DNA of 49,590 bases from a virus. The notes under the pieces were generated by a model. The model made no database searches. It saw only the letters and a program-made list of their open reading frames with translations, and was not told the DNA's origin. Position 1 is the stretch's first letter, and the number at the start of each line of letters is the position of its first letter. A program made the position numbers and the translations under genes. Below, piece after piece: positions 28,430 through 39,322 of the stretch. The DNA lies in IMG/VR virus record IMGVR_UViG_3300009008_000061, positions 1 through 49,590 of that record; one strand, written 5' to 3'.

Positions 28430-31400
28430 TGCCTGGACCGATGGGCATGGGCAACAACATGGTGATTCAGTTTGGGTCGGTGGGTGCCGGTGTCCTTTCG
28501 GGGGACATCGACAAGGTATCTTCCAGCCTGAAGAGGCTCGGGGCTACCATGGCGGCTGTCACCGCTGCCACGGTGGGCTTCGGCACCGCCTTCGAGCAGG
28601 GGATGGCCAATGTCCAGTCGGTTGCGAGAGCATCGGCGGGGGACCTGAACCTCCTGGAGAAGACGGCGCGAAATCTGGCGCGAACCACGGTCAGGGACGC
28701 GACCCGGGCCACCTCGGCCATGTATACCTTGGCCTCTGCCGGTCTGTCCGTGAAGGAAATCATGGAGACCACGGCACCGGTCATCTACCTCTCCGGTGCA
28801 ACCCTCCACAACCTCCGCGATTCTGCGGAAATGGTGGTTGGAACCCTGAAGCAGTTCGGATTGGCCACAGACCAATCCTGGAGGGTGGCCAATGTCTTCG
28901 CGGCCTCGATTCAGAACTCGCTCCTGAACATGGAGCGTCTCGGAGATGCGATGAAGTATGTCGGGCCGATTGCTCGGTCCGTGAACCTGAGGATTGAAGA
29001 GACCACGGCTGCCCTCATGGGCCTCCATGATGCTGGCCTCCTCGGCTCCATCTCCGGAACCGGCCTCCGACAGATGTTCCTCCGGCTGGCCAAGCCCACT
29101 GAAGACATCTCCCGAATGCTCGGCGGTGTGTCCCTTTCGGCCAATGGCCTCTCGGCGGTCCTCGACCAGTTGAATGCCTCCCAGATGACCACGGCAGACC
29201 TCTTCAAGCTGTTCAATGTTCGAGCCGTCAACGCGATGATGATTCTTCGCCGCCTGGGGAGTGAGGGCCTTGCCGAATACCTGAGCAAAATCACCGACAC
29301 GAACTCGGCCATGGAGATGTTCAACATCCAGATGAACACCATGAAGTCGCAGTTCATCATCTTCTGGAACAAGATGAAGGACATCGGGATTGAAGTCTTC
29401 CAGAGGATGCAACCCCTCCTGTCCCACACCCTCTCCTTCATGACTCAGATTGTCGACAAGGTGGGCGATTGGCTCCGGGCCGGGTCCTCTTCAGAGGCCG
29501 AGAAATGGGTCGAGTACATGAGGGCCATGAATGTCGAGGGTGAGGAGTATGTTGGCCTCCTGGAGGATTACAACCGTCTGGCCACCTTCGAGCAACTTGC
29601 TCACCAGATGGACAATGCCGCCGACAAGATGAACCTCTTTGATAGTTATACAGGCCATTCGGTTGATGTCACGAAGCAGCTTCGAGATGCCCTGGAGGGG
29701 GCACAGCAGGAAGCAGAGGCCTTGGAGAGTGAGGCGAGGGCAATAAGCTCCCTTCCTCCGGCAGAGGAATACTATGGACTGCTGCCCCAGGATGAGATTC
29801 GGAAGATTCAGAAATGGCGGCAGGAGGTGGATGATGGGACAACCTCCGCGGAATCCTTTGGTCGGGCGAGTAAGGAGGTCGCCCTCATCCAGGAATACCT
29901 GGACAAAAACATTGAGAGCGTGAATAGGGGCCTGGGGGCCTCTGAAGAGGTTGTCAGGGCCTACGCCAGGGCACATAACATGGGGATGGAGGAGGCCCGA
30001 AAGGCCCTTGAGCAGTATTCGATGGAGTTCAGTCATTGGAAGACGGCCCTAGTCACTATCACCACCGGGCAGGTAATTCCGATTATCGAAGAGGCCACCG
30101 AAAGGACCGAGGCGGCATTCAAGTTCGAAACCGCCCAAGAGAATCTTGAGAGATTGCAGAGTGCCTTCGCCGAACTCGCGGTCATGGCCAAGGCCGGAGA
30201 CACTACATCGGTGGTGGACATCGGCACCGGTTCCCTGGACCTCCTCTCCACGATGATTAACCAGATGGTTCGGGCGCGGCAGATTGTCGTGGACTTTGGC
30301 GACGACCTTTCGGGGGCCTTCGCCTCTCCCGAGGGGTTGGAGAGGGTGCAGACCCTCTTTGCTGAACTTGGCTTTGACATCCCCTTGGTGGCCGAAGAGG
30401 GTGATGTGGCCGCTCGCGCCCTTCGGGATGGCTCGATGAGGGCCTCCCAGGTTCTCGAAGGACTCCGGTCCCAATACACCTTCCTGTTCAACTTCATCAA
30501 GGACGAGGCTCCCGAGGTATGGAATGCCATGAGCAAGGCGCAGCAGGAGGTCCTGGAGGGTTGGATTAAGGGTGACCGTGCAGGGGCAAAAAAGGCCAAG
30601 GCCGCGAATGCCGACCTCCTGGCCGACTACCAGAAGATTCTTTCCAACACCAACGATGCCATCCTGGCCATCGAGAAGATGAGGGACCAGTATCGCGTGG
30701 GGGCCATGCAAGCCACCGATTGGGGTGACAAGGGTGGACAAGCCCTCAAGACCCTGATGAGTGCAGCCCTGGAGGGGACTGTTACCTTCGACCAGTTGAA
30801 GGTGAAGCTCGACGAATTGGCCAAGAGGGACCCCTCCCTCCAGGCCCTCCTGCCCTCTGCCGAGGACCTGAGGGAGTGGTACGATGGGACCATCCCGGTG
30901 GTCGGTGAGTTCAAGGAGATGACGCTCCAGGAGATGGAGGACCTCGCATCGGGCCTCCAGGAAGCCCTTGCCAAGACCGACCCCGCAGACCGGGAGGCCC
31001 TCCTGGGCCACTGGCAGGACTATTGGACCGCGGTCGGCATCGGTGGCGAGGATGCCATGAAGCTGGTGGCCGATGGCATGGAGGGCATCGAAGGGTCCAC
31101 GGCCACCTCGGGCCAGAGCGTGAAGGCTCTGATTCAGGCGGTGAAGGGGTTCAGGGACATTGCCACGGCCTTCGATTGGGGTTCGGTTTTCGAGCCAGAA
31201 GAATTCCAATCTCATGTTGCTGACATGAGAGGTGCCCTGGCCTCTGCCGCCTTCGATGCCCAGTCCCAGATGGCAGTCATGAAGGGTGCCCTTGTCGATG
31301 CTGACGAGGGTGTGAAACAGGCCACCCTGTCCCTCTTGGTCATGATGCAGACCCTTGCCGGAGGCCCGGTGGCGGTCGAAGACTTCATCGAAGCCCTCGA

Positions 31401-32055
31401 CAAGCTCGACAACACCCTCATCACCAAGACCGCGAAGGCGGGCATCACCCTCGGGCAGGTGTTGGAATCGGTGGCCCATGCCACGGCCAACATGATTACC
31501 AATGTCACCGACAACGGGACCGAGAAGCTCTACAAATTCTTGGAGGCCCTGGGCCAAATCGCCATCCAGGCCGGTATCGCGGCCTTTATGTTGGCCGAGA
31601 CCTTCAAGGCCGCAATCGCCACGCCCTGGATAGCCGCCGCCCTCATCGGGGTCGGATTGGCCCTGAAGACCTGGGCTTCTTCGAAGCTCAAGGACCTCCG
31701 GAATGCGGAGGATGCGAGCGCGGTCTCTATCGGGGCCTTCGCTCAGGGTGGAGTTGTGGGTGGAAAGGGCGGGGTGGACAACAACCTCGCGTGGATTTCG
31801 AGGGGTGAGTATGTGATGCCGGTCGAAGAGACCCAGAGGTATCTACCGCTCCTGGAAGCCATGAGGTCGAACATGGTCCCCTCCTTCGCCGGTGGGGGCG
31901 TAAACCATTCCTCTGATTCCCTGGAGCCGGGAGCCGAGGGAGGCGGGCAGACCCTCAACTTTAACTTCTATGGGACCGTGGTCGGGGGAAACCAGACCGC
32001 TATCAGAAACCTTGCCCGGGAACTCCGGGACTACATTTTCGAGGAGAGCCTCTGA
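28429..32055 (+). CDS. Tape measure protein
   Basis: 1208 aa. Residues about 25-330 are a TP901/PhageMin_Tail-type core (VGFGTAFEQGMANVQSVA, SAMYTLASAGLSVKEIMETT). The middle is long charged helices, and a hydrophobic stretch near residues 1040-1085 (IAAFMLAETFKAAIATPWIA) is the usual membrane-insertion segment. At about 0.15 nm per residue it predicts a tail near 180 nm, a rule-of-thumb estimate. Start overlaps the chaperone stop (TGATG). Confidence 0.92.
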   Translation: MPGPMGMGNNMVIQFGSVGAGVLSGDIDKVSSSLKRLGATMAAVTAATVGFGTAFEQGMANVQSVARASAGDLNLLEKTARNLARTTVRDATRATSAMYTLASAGLSVKEIMETTAPVIYLSGATLHNLRDSAEMVVGTLKQFGLATDQSWRVANVFAASIQNSLLNMERLGDAMKYVGPIARSVNLRIEETTAALMGLHDAGLLGSISGTGLRQMFLRLAKPTEDISRMLGGVSLSANGLSAVLDQLNASQMTTADLFKLFNVRAVNAMMILRRLGSEGLAEYLSKITDTNSAMEMFNIQMNTMKSQFIIFWNKMKDIGIEVFQRMQPLLSHTLSFMTQIVDKVGDWLRAGSSSEAEKWVEYMRAMNVEGEEYVGLLEDYNRLATFEQLAHQMDNAADKMNLFDSYTGHSVDVTKQLRDALEGAQQEAEALESEARAISSLPPAEEYYGLLPQDEIRKIQKWRQEVDDGTTSAESFGRASKEVALIQEYLDKNIESVNRGLGASEEVVRAYARAHNMGMEEARKALEQYSMEFSHWKTALVTITTGQVIPIIEEATERTEAAFKFETAQENLERLQSAFAELAVMAKAGDTTSVVDIGTGSLDLLSTMINQMVRARQIVVDFGDDLSGAFASPEGLERVQTLFAELGFDIPLVAEEGDVAARALRDGSMRASQVLEGLRSQYTFLFNFIKDEAPEVWNAMSKAQQEVLEGWIKGDRAGAKKAKAANADLLADYQKILSNTNDAILAIEKMRDQYRVGAMQATDWGDKGGQALKTLMSAALEGTVTFDQLKVKLDELAKRDPSLQALLPSAEDLREWYDGTIPVVGEFKEMTLQEMEDLASGLQEALAKTDPADREALLGHWQDYWTAVGIGGEDAMKLVADGMEGIEGSTATSGQSVKALIQAVKGFRDIATAFDWGSVFEPEEFQSHVADMRGALASAAFDAQSQMAVMKGALVDADEGVKQATLSLLVMMQTLAGGPVAVEDFIEALDKLDNTLITKTAKAGITLGQVLESVAHATANMITNVTDNGTEKLYKFLEALGQIAIQAGIAAFMLAETFKAAIATPWIAAALIGVGLALKTWASSKLKDLRNAEDASAVSIGAFAQGGVVGGKGGVDNNLAWISRGEYVMPVEETQRYLPLLEAMRSNMVPSFAGGGVNHSSDSLEPGAEGGGQTLNFNFYGTVVGGNQTAIRNLARELRDYIFEESL

Positions 32056-32447
32056 TGGCTGACTATACTGAAGGAACCGTGGCAGCAGAAACCATCTCCG
32101 GGACCGATTATGCCTACTGGCCGATGCCCCATCATCCGACCCCGCCCCCTGCCATGTTGTTGACCAAGAAATACAACACGAAGGAGCATCGCCGGATGGG
32201 TGTCATCATGGCGGTCATAGACTATGGAGATAAATACATCTTCGACATTCAGTGGCAATACTTGACCTCTGCCGAGGTATCCGGTATCCAGGAATGGGCC
32301 GACCGTCGAACCTTCCGCTTCTATTACAACTGTACCGAGGGGTCGGGGGGTGATTATGTCACCGTTTATGCCCATGGGAAAAACTTCAAGCCGGTGAAGA
32401 AGCGGGGGGATATGTGGGGCCTCATCATGAAACTTGAGGAAATCTAA
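32055..32447 (+). CDS. Minor tail protein (distal tail region)
   Basis: 130 aa, beta-rich, starting one base into the stop of the tape measure and ending one base into the next start. Position and size suggest a small adaptor between tail tip and the giant protein. No motif recognised. Confidence 0.65.
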   Translation: MADYTEGTVAAETISGTDYAYWPMPHHPTPPPAMLLTKKYNTKEHRRMGVIMAVIDYGDKYIFDIQWQYLTSAEVSGIQEWADRRTFRFYYNCTEGSGGDYVTVYAHGKNFKPVKKRGDMWGLIMKLEEI

Positions 32448-35400
32448 TGGCCTACGAAATCCATGATTGGGTCTCTGTCACCGACGATTGGTGTAATGCT
32501 GTTGAGGCCAATGGATACGACATCCCACCGGAGGTTCGGATTCAGGTGGTGGGTCGCCCCGGAGTGTCCTCCTACCATGAGACCATGACCGATGCGGTCT
32601 CCCTCCTCTCCGCTGACCCCATCTCCTACGGTATCGACTGGTTCAAATGGGGCGGGTATGGCAGGACCAAGGACCAGGATTTCACCTTTGCAAACAATGA
32701 CGGGTGGTTCGATTCCGCTTCCGGTGTGACCCGAGAGAACATCGGCGATTTCATGGTCGTGGAATTCTCATTCTCCACGACCGAATGGAAACCCCTCTTT
32801 ATCGGGCGCATCCAGGGCGTGAAGAGAAACCCCGACCTCACCCGAACCATCACGGCCCACTCCGATTGGGAGACCTGGAAGAAGAGGCACCGACCCTTCA
32901 AGCCCTTTGCCTATATGCCGGACCAGTACATTTCGAAGACTCCTATCATGAACAAGGAGTATCGGAAGCTGTCCACCGGGTCCTTCTACCTCTACCAGAA
33001 TGTCACCTACGACTACAATGACTACCCCGGCGACGGGCCCACCGACGATGATTCTTGGCCGAAAACTTTCTCCTTCTGGGCCGAAAGGGGCATCGGCTCC
33101 TGGGTCGATGAGGAAAAGATTATCGTCAAGACATGGTACGGGCGAGAGTGTTATTCGGATGGGTGTTTCGAGGATGACCATGAAGATGCGTTTGGGTGCG
33201 GACAGTCGGGAACCGAGGATTGCGACAACACCCTCGATTACAACTGCCGGTATTTCGACCTCTGCCAGAATTTCATCGACAACGATTGCTGGAGCCTGAA
33301 CGATGGTGCCATCACCGTCTATTCCCGCGGCCAAGCCATTAACCATGAATGGAATGTCTGTGTCGCCTCGGGTGTGAATTGGATTGGCAGGGCCAGAAGA
33401 AGCAGGGTCGCTAACCAGTATCGGGACAAGGGTGAAGCCTATTCGATTCACCCGCCCCATATCCGGTATTCGGATGTTGTAGATACCGACGCTGAATGGG
33501 GTGATGGGTCCAGGTTCCCCTTCGCCCTCATCGACCGGAATGAGGTCCAGGTGGGAGGGTGTGTCGGTATCGCCGGACCCGACCCGGACCATTGGGACGG
33601 AATGGTTGGCGAGGGGTACGGTGTGGGCAACGCCTGGGATTCAGAGGGCGAGAGAACCCTCTGGCCCTATTGGGGCATTCGCCTCAAGGGTGTGGTTTCT
33701 CAGACCAACAAGTCGCCCTATCCGGGATATGTCCAGCAGAATCCGGGTGCCATCATTGACCCGAATGAGGTCAATCAGCCTCTATTCCCGGATGCCCGAG
33801 AGACCAAGAAGAACCCAAGCATACCCGAGGCCAACGACTACCTCGAACCTTGGTTCTATGTCTGTTATTCGCCGGAAATGACCACGGTCTCCAGCCTCTC
33901 CGGGTTCCCCATGGCCAGCTACTACAGCAATGGGGTCACCGGAAGGTGTAATCCTCCGCAGCCCATCATCGCCATGCTCCACTACATGGCCTCGGGTTCG
34001 CGTCTGGATTACAACTCCTTGGGAAGCACCCCGGACACCGCCGACCTGTTCGATTCGATTGATGTGGCGCAGGTCACCGACAACTATGAGGAATTCCGAT
34101 ACACCGGCTTTGACTACCATGTCCGTGGGAGCCGAATCCCTGGTATCCAATGGAGGTGTGGCGGGTGGGGGAGCGCAAGCGACTCCATCCACACCGGTCT
34201 CGATGAGACCATCGTCAATTCCGAAAAGACCTGGGAAACTGTCATCAAGAACATCCTCCAGGTGACCGGGATTCACCTGTACCAGAGTCCCTGGGGAACC
34301 GTCGACTGGATGGTTGTCCCTGGCAGACTCTCTGCCGAAGCACCCTCCGTGGATTGCGAGGCCTTCGCGCCCCGGTTTGTGGCGACCCTGGCCGGGTCCC
34401 ATCCCCACCTCCACCACTCCTACGACTCCTCCGCGGCCCAGGCCTCCGGGTTCGATGTGGAGAGGGATGCCTGGGACCTCGCCATCGAGGAGCGGGATGC
34501 CATCCGGGCTGTCGACTTCAAATTCCAGATGCTCGATGCCGACCAATCATTCGGCATCACCAAGCTGGTCGAGGTCCAGGAGAGAACTCCCGACGACTCA
34601 GACACCGAGGAATCCAACCTCTATGGCTCTGCCGCTACCCTGAGGCACCGGTCCGAGGGCCGGGAGATGGCCGAGAATATCTACGCGGCCTACGGGCGGG
34701 TGTGGTCTGAGGTCCAATTCACCACTCCGATGGCCCGAATGATTTGCAACCCCATCGACTCCAAATACCTGTTCAGGCCTGGGGCTAAAATCCATGTGAC
34801 CGACAACACCCAATCCTGGGCTGCGTGGTGTGATGTGGTCGGCATGGACTTCGACATCGTCAAAGGCACGATGAACATTAGGGCAGTCACCTGTTCGACT
34901 ACACCCGGCACAGATGGATGCGTGGTCACCCCTCCCTACATAGATTTTGGTTTGGTGGATGAGTGGGGGCAACGGACCTTGGCCATGAACATTGGCAACC
35001 CCGGTGCCACGCAATTGGCCGGTTCCATGGTCATCACTGGCACCAATGCCGGGATGTTCTCTGCCGGTGAATACTATTACAGCCTTGCCCCCGGTGAGGA
35101 CACCACGGTCTCAGTGACCTTCGCCCCCGGTGGGGTGTATGGACCCAAGGGTGCGACTGTCTCCTTCTCCGATGCCATCTGCTACACGGTGGAACTCTTC
35201 GGTGTCTCTGCCGAGCTTTCCCGGGGAGCGGTGGCCATCTCCGGAGACCCGCAGGGGTCGATACCCTGGATTGAACCGGAATCTCAACTTGATGTCGGTG
35301 TTCAGGATGGGCCTGGAAGAATCCGACAGGGTTTCTTTATCAAGAATGTTGGCGAGGGGGACCTCGCGGGCGAGTGGAATATCTGGGGTGGTAGGGTCCA

Positions 35401-38400
35401 TGGTTCGGGGGGCGAATGGGCCTTCGACCTTGAGGACCAAGCCTATGACCTCGCGGAAGCCGAGGGGTCTCAATTCTATGTGGTGTTCAAGCCGTGGGGG
35501 CCTGGGAAGTATTACGCCACCATGGAGGGCACCGACCCCATGTACGACATCTACCTCTACGGTCAGGCTGTCGGCTGGTTCGGGCCTTTCGGCATTCGGC
35601 CATCCGGGGAGATTGGGTTCGGTGCCACGATGGCCAACATCGAGACCGGGACCCGAGAGGTGGAGATTCGGAACTTTGTCGACGAGACCCTCGAAATCAC
35701 CATCAATGTCTCCTGTCTCGGCGACTACACGGTTTACTCTTGCACCGATGCCACGGTCACCCTCACCGAGGATTTGGCCTCGACCACCCTGTTCAAATAC
35801 AACCCCGATTCCGCCGCTGCCCACTTTGCCGAGGTTACCTTCTCGACGACCTACACCGATGTAGAGACCCAGGATTCCCTGCCCTACATTGTTACGGCCA
35901 CCCTCTTCGGCGGGGCCTACCCCTCCGGCGTGACCTTCGACTACATCCAGGTCTTGCCGGGTGAGTTGGTATTCCCCGACACCTGGATTGCTGATGACAC
36001 CCGCTACCGCGACTTCACGGTTCTCAACCTGTCGGCGGTAACCCAGACCCTCAATTGGGCACCCAATGGGGAGAATGAATATTTCTGGCTCGACACGGTC
36101 ACGGCCCCCGAGCATTACATGGACGAGGGTAACGAGGTTCTCTATCCCGGTGCCACTATCTCCGGAAGGGTTGGGTTCGACCCGACCGCGGCAGGGTCCT
36201 TCTCGCAGATTTTCACCATCATCTCCGGTGAGGAGAATGAGTTCGACGCGAGGATTCTCTGTTCGGGGATTGGCCTTGCCCAGGACTCGAAGTGCAAGCT
36301 CTACCCAACCTACCTCATCTTCACCAATGTCCCGGTGGGGGAGTCGGAGACCCAGACCGTCACCATCTCGAACACCACGCCGGTCGGATTGGAAATCGAC
36401 ACTGTCTTCGACATCACGGCCACCGGCTCCTATGTGGATGACTGGTCATACACCATCGACGATGCCAACATTCTCGGTGGAGAGTCGACCACGGTGTCGA
36501 TAACCTTCTCCCCCTCCAGGAGGGCTAGTTCCTATTATCAGTTCGACCCGGGCGATTCTTGCATCCACCTGACCTGTATGGGTCAGGGGTCGGCCTATTA
36601 CTATGTGAGACCCCCGATTCTGGACTTCGGACAGCAGGACTTCCATTCCGAAAAGACCCTCGACTATGTGGTCTCCAATACCCACAACGCGACCATCACG
36701 GTAACCCGCGCCCTGACCGGAGATTCCGAATTCGATGGGGCCGTGACCGACATGGAAATTGCCGCCGAGTCGGAGGCCACCGGGACCCTGACCTACGCTC
36801 CGACAGGAGATGGCGAACACACCGGCCTCATCACCTTCGACCTCGACGGGGCATCCCAGGAATATGAGATGACGGTCACCGGCACCGCGGTCGTCGGCCA
36901 GAAGCCGGTTATCGCCCTGAATGAGGTCCTCAATTTCCAGGATGTGGCGGTCGGGGCCACCGTGGGCCAGGCCTGCGTGTTCCAGAACCTCACGGCCACA
37001 ACCATCACTCTCACCATGTCTATTGCCGGTGTCGACCAAACCCAATTCGACTGGTCTCCCTTCATCGGGTCCAAACCGGATTGTGTTATCCCTGGCGGCG
37101 GGTATGGCTATGCGACAGTCACCTGCTCCCCGACCCGAGAGGGGCCTCTGGGGTGCAGCATGATTGACTCTACTGGCCAACTCGATGCCTCGGTCATTCT
37201 CCAGGGCCTGTCCCACAAATATGCCTACTCCCTCGACCCGACCGAGATGACCTTCGGGGTCCATCGGCCCGATGAGTCGACCGAATCTTCCTACACCATC
37301 ACGAACAACCTGTATGAAAGAACGATTTCAAATGTCACCCGGACCCTGTCCGGCGACACCGGCCACTTCACCACCTCGACGACCAACATCAACCTCTCCT
37401 CGGAGGAGACCGAGACTCATTATGTGACCTACGAGCCGACCGGAGTTGGTTCTCATGTCATGACCATCACCTTCTCCACCTCCGATGCTGATGCCGGGGA
37501 CTCCACGGTGCGGACCCTCCGGGTGGTGGGGGCCATGGTGGAATCGGGGACCGAGGTTCCTGAATTGATAATCACACCGGGGACCATGCACTTCCCCACC
37601 ACCTATGTCGGCAACACGGTCTACCGGGATTTCGAGGTGACCAACCTGATGACGGTCTCCCGGACCCTCTCCATCGGGTGGGATTCTAATGCCCCGTGGG
37701 CGTTTGTGGAGGTTGCCCACCCCGACTACATCTCCAATTCGGGCGGAACGCTCATCGAACCTGGGCAGAGGTTGATTGGCACATGGTCCTTTACTCCTGC
37801 CGGGGACAATTCCCTGAAGGAACACTATTCCAACATCTGCCTCGATTGCACCGACGGAGCCACCATTTCTATGCAGGGGTTCGATGCAGCCCATGATTAT
37901 GGTGAATGCTATCCGGTCCAGGGTGCGGCAGGGTTCGGTGTCATCGACTGCTCCGGCAATTACGAACTCCCCATCACCCTTTACAACAACTACGAAGAGG
38001 ACCTCGACGATACCGTCTTCACGGTGACCGGGGTGGATAAGCAGTATTTCTCGATTGCTACCGAGACCGGAGGCCCATACTACGACAAGGTTACCGGAAC
38101 TGTCGAATCCTTCGACTCCTTCGACATCTATGTTCTGTTCAACCCGGGTAGGTCGGCCCCCTGTTACGCGGGAATTGTGTCCGACGGAATCTGCAATGCC
38201 ATCACCCTCCACGGTGCGGCCCAGAATGTTCTCTATGTGGCCGACGAGGTCCTCAACTTCGGGGCCATGGTCACCGGGACCGACGACACCAAGACCTTCA
38301 CCATCTACAACTACGGGGACACCACTCGGAATGTCCTCCTGAATTGCCCCTCCGGGTTTGACATTGACCCTGTGAATACCATCAATATTGCGGCCAACGA

Positions 38401-39313
38401 CTCTGAAGATGTTGATGTGGAATTTGCCCCGACCGAGGTCCTCTCCTACGGGGGCACCATCAATGTTCGGGACTATACGAATGGGGTTGAGGGCCGACTT
38501 CTCGACTCCATCTCGGTCCATGGCCAGGGTGTGGCCTCTACCGCATCCTTTGTGATAATTCCGGGAGACACCTATGCCTTCGGACCCAGGATGGTCTCCC
38601 AGACTTCGGCCCCTGTCGACTTTGTTCTCTTCAATACCGGGAATGTCCAGTTGGATTACCGGTCCTACCTGGGATACAACAACTCCCTCTACTTCACCAT
38701 GGAGACCGCGGTCATCGGCACCTTGAATCCAGGTGAGAGTGCGATAGCACAGATAAGTGTTTGCCCCTCTGACTCCGACTATGCTTGGTGTATCCTGGAT
38801 TGGTCGGTCTCCACGACCAGCGAGGGGACCCCCCTCACCGGGGATACCCATGGGGTCACGGTGACCGGTGTGGTTTCTCATGAGACTCGGTTCCTCCTCT
38901 CCCCCTATGGAATCGGCGGGACCGAGGACCTTTGGGTCGGCGGACCCATGGGCCAGGATGTTCATGCCTACATCACCAACAACGGCGGCTACCAGATTTC
39001 CGGAGAGGTGACCTTCGTCGCCGCCGAGTCTTCGACCGATGGCAGCACTTGGCATTCAGCCACCCAGGGGAATGCCATCAATCCGCCCTTCGCGCAGACC
39101 GACACCTTCGACCTCGCCCCCGGCGAAGGAGGGGACTGGTCGGTCTGGGCCAACAACGGGGTCGCCGGAGATTTCCACTACCGGGCCTTCTACAAGGTCA
39201 CGGCCTCCGGGGAGATTGGGGCCATCACGCCCTATGCCGACCTGTCCAGGTCTGTCGCCGGGTGGGGCACCATCAGCTACAATACCTGCATATCTGTTCG
39301 ATGTTGGGACTAA
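32447..39313 (+). CDS. Giant tail protein with about 13 Hydin/ASH-like Ig repeats
   Basis: 2288 aa. Residues 1-825 are a tail-tip module: an N-terminal hub-like region (SYGIDWFKWGGYGRTKDQDF), a Cys-rich insert near 234-285 and a second beta domain. From about residue 826 to the end come about 13 repeats averaging 112 aa, each starting with a pattern like Pro-x4-FG-x-V and containing N-x-G/N-x-T turns and a late V-x-F-x-P, as in the ASPM/SPD-2/Hydin (ASH) type Ig fold. Probably the receptor-binding central fibre, projecting as a beads-on-string shaft. The last repeat is the most divergent and may be the tip. Confidence 0.85.
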   Translation: MAYEIHDWVSVTDDWCNAVEANGYDIPPEVRIQVVGRPGVSSYHETMTDAVSLLSADPISYGIDWFKWGGYGRTKDQDFTFANNDGWFDSASGVTRENIGDFMVVEFSFSTTEWKPLFIGRIQGVKRNPDLTRTITAHSDWETWKKRHRPFKPFAYMPDQYISKTPIMNKEYRKLSTGSFYLYQNVTYDYNDYPGDGPTDDDSWPKTFSFWAERGIGSWVDEEKIIVKTWYGRECYSDGCFEDDHEDAFGCGQSGTEDCDNTLDYNCRYFDLCQNFIDNDCWSLNDGAITVYSRGQAINHEWNVCVASGVNWIGRARRSRVANQYRDKGEAYSIHPPHIRYSDVVDTDAEWGDGSRFPFALIDRNEVQVGGCVGIAGPDPDHWDGMVGEGYGVGNAWDSEGERTLWPYWGIRLKGVVSQTNKSPYPGYVQQNPGAIIDPNEVNQPLFPDARETKKNPSIPEANDYLEPWFYVCYSPEMTTVSSLSGFPMASYYSNGVTGRCNPPQPIIAMLHYMASGSRLDYNSLGSTPDTADLFDSIDVAQVTDNYEEFRYTGFDYHVRGSRIPGIQWRCGGWGSASDSIHTGLDETIVNSEKTWETVIKNILQVTGIHLYQSPWGTVDWMVVPGRLSAEAPSVDCEAFAPRFVATLAGSHPHLHHSYDSSAAQASGFDVERDAWDLAIEERDAIRAVDFKFQMLDADQSFGITKLVEVQERTPDDSDTEESNLYGSAATLRHRSEGREMAENIYAAYGRVWSEVQFTTPMARMICNPIDSKYLFRPGAKIHVTDNTQSWAAWCDVVGMDFDIVKGTMNIRAVTCSTTPGTDGCVVTPPYIDFGLVDEWGQRTLAMNIGNPGATQLAGSMVITGTNAGMFSAGEYYYSLAPGEDTTVSVTFAPGGVYGPKGATVSFSDAICYTVELFGVSAELSRGAVAISGDPQGSIPWIEPESQLDVGVQDGPGRIRQGFFIKNVGEGDLAGEWNIWGGRVHGSGGEWAFDLEDQAYDLAEAEGSQFYVVFKPWGPGKYYATMEGTDPMYDIYLYGQAVGWFGPFGIRPSGEIGFGATMANIETGTREVEIRNFVDETLEITINVSCLGDYTVYSCTDATVTLTEDLASTTLFKYNPDSAAAHFAEVTFSTTYTDVETQDSLPYIVTATLFGGAYPSGVTFDYIQVLPGELVFPDTWIADDTRYRDFTVLNLSAVTQTLNWAPNGENEYFWLDTVTAPEHYMDEGNEVLYPGATISGRVGFDPTAAGSFSQIFTIISGEENEFDARILCSGIGLAQDSKCKLYPTYLIFTNVPVGESETQTVTISNTTPVGLEIDTVFDITATGSYVDDWSYTIDDANILGGESTTVSITFSPSRRASSYYQFDPGDSCIHLTCMGQGSAYYYVRPPILDFGQQDFHSEKTLDYVVSNTHNATITVTRALTGDSEFDGAVTDMEIAAESEATGTLTYAPTGDGEHTGLITFDLDGASQEYEMTVTGTAVVGQKPVIALNEVLNFQDVAVGATVGQACVFQNLTATTITLTMSIAGVDQTQFDWSPFIGSKPDCVIPGGGYGYATVTCSPTREGPLGCSMIDSTGQLDASVILQGLSHKYAYSLDPTEMTFGVHRPDESTESSYTITNNLYERTISNVTRTLSGDTGHFTTSTTNINLSSEETETHYVTYEPTGVGSHVMTITFSTSDADAGDSTVRTLRVVGAMVESGTEVPELIITPGTMHFPTTYVGNTVYRDFEVTNLMTVSRTLSIGWDSNAPWAFVEVAHPDYISNSGGTLIEPGQRLIGTWSFTPAGDNSLKEHYSNICLDCTDGATISMQGFDAAHDYGECYPVQGAAGFGVIDCSGNYELPITLYNNYEEDLDDTVFTVTGVDKQYFSIATETGGPYYDKVTGTVESFDSFDIYVLFNPGRSAPCYAGIVSDGICNAITLHGAAQNVLYVADEVLNFGAMVTGTDDTKTFTIYNYGDTTRNVLLNCPSGFDIDPVNTINIAANDSEDVDVEFAPTEVLSYGGTINVRDYTNGVEGRLLDSISVHGQGVASTASFVIIPGDTYAFGPRMVSQTSAPVDFVLFNTGNVQLDYRSYLGYNNSLYFTMETAVIGTLNPGESAIAQISVCPSDSDYAWCILDWSVSTTSEGTPLTGDTHGVTVTGVVSHETRFLLSPYGIGGTEDLWVGGPMGQDVHAYITNNGGYQISGEVTFVAAESSTDGSTWHSATQGNAINPPFAQTDTFDLAPGEGGDWSVWANNGVAGDFHYRAFYKVTASGEIGAITPYADLSRSVAGWGTISYNTCISVRCWD

Positions 39314-39322
39314 GGAGATTCC

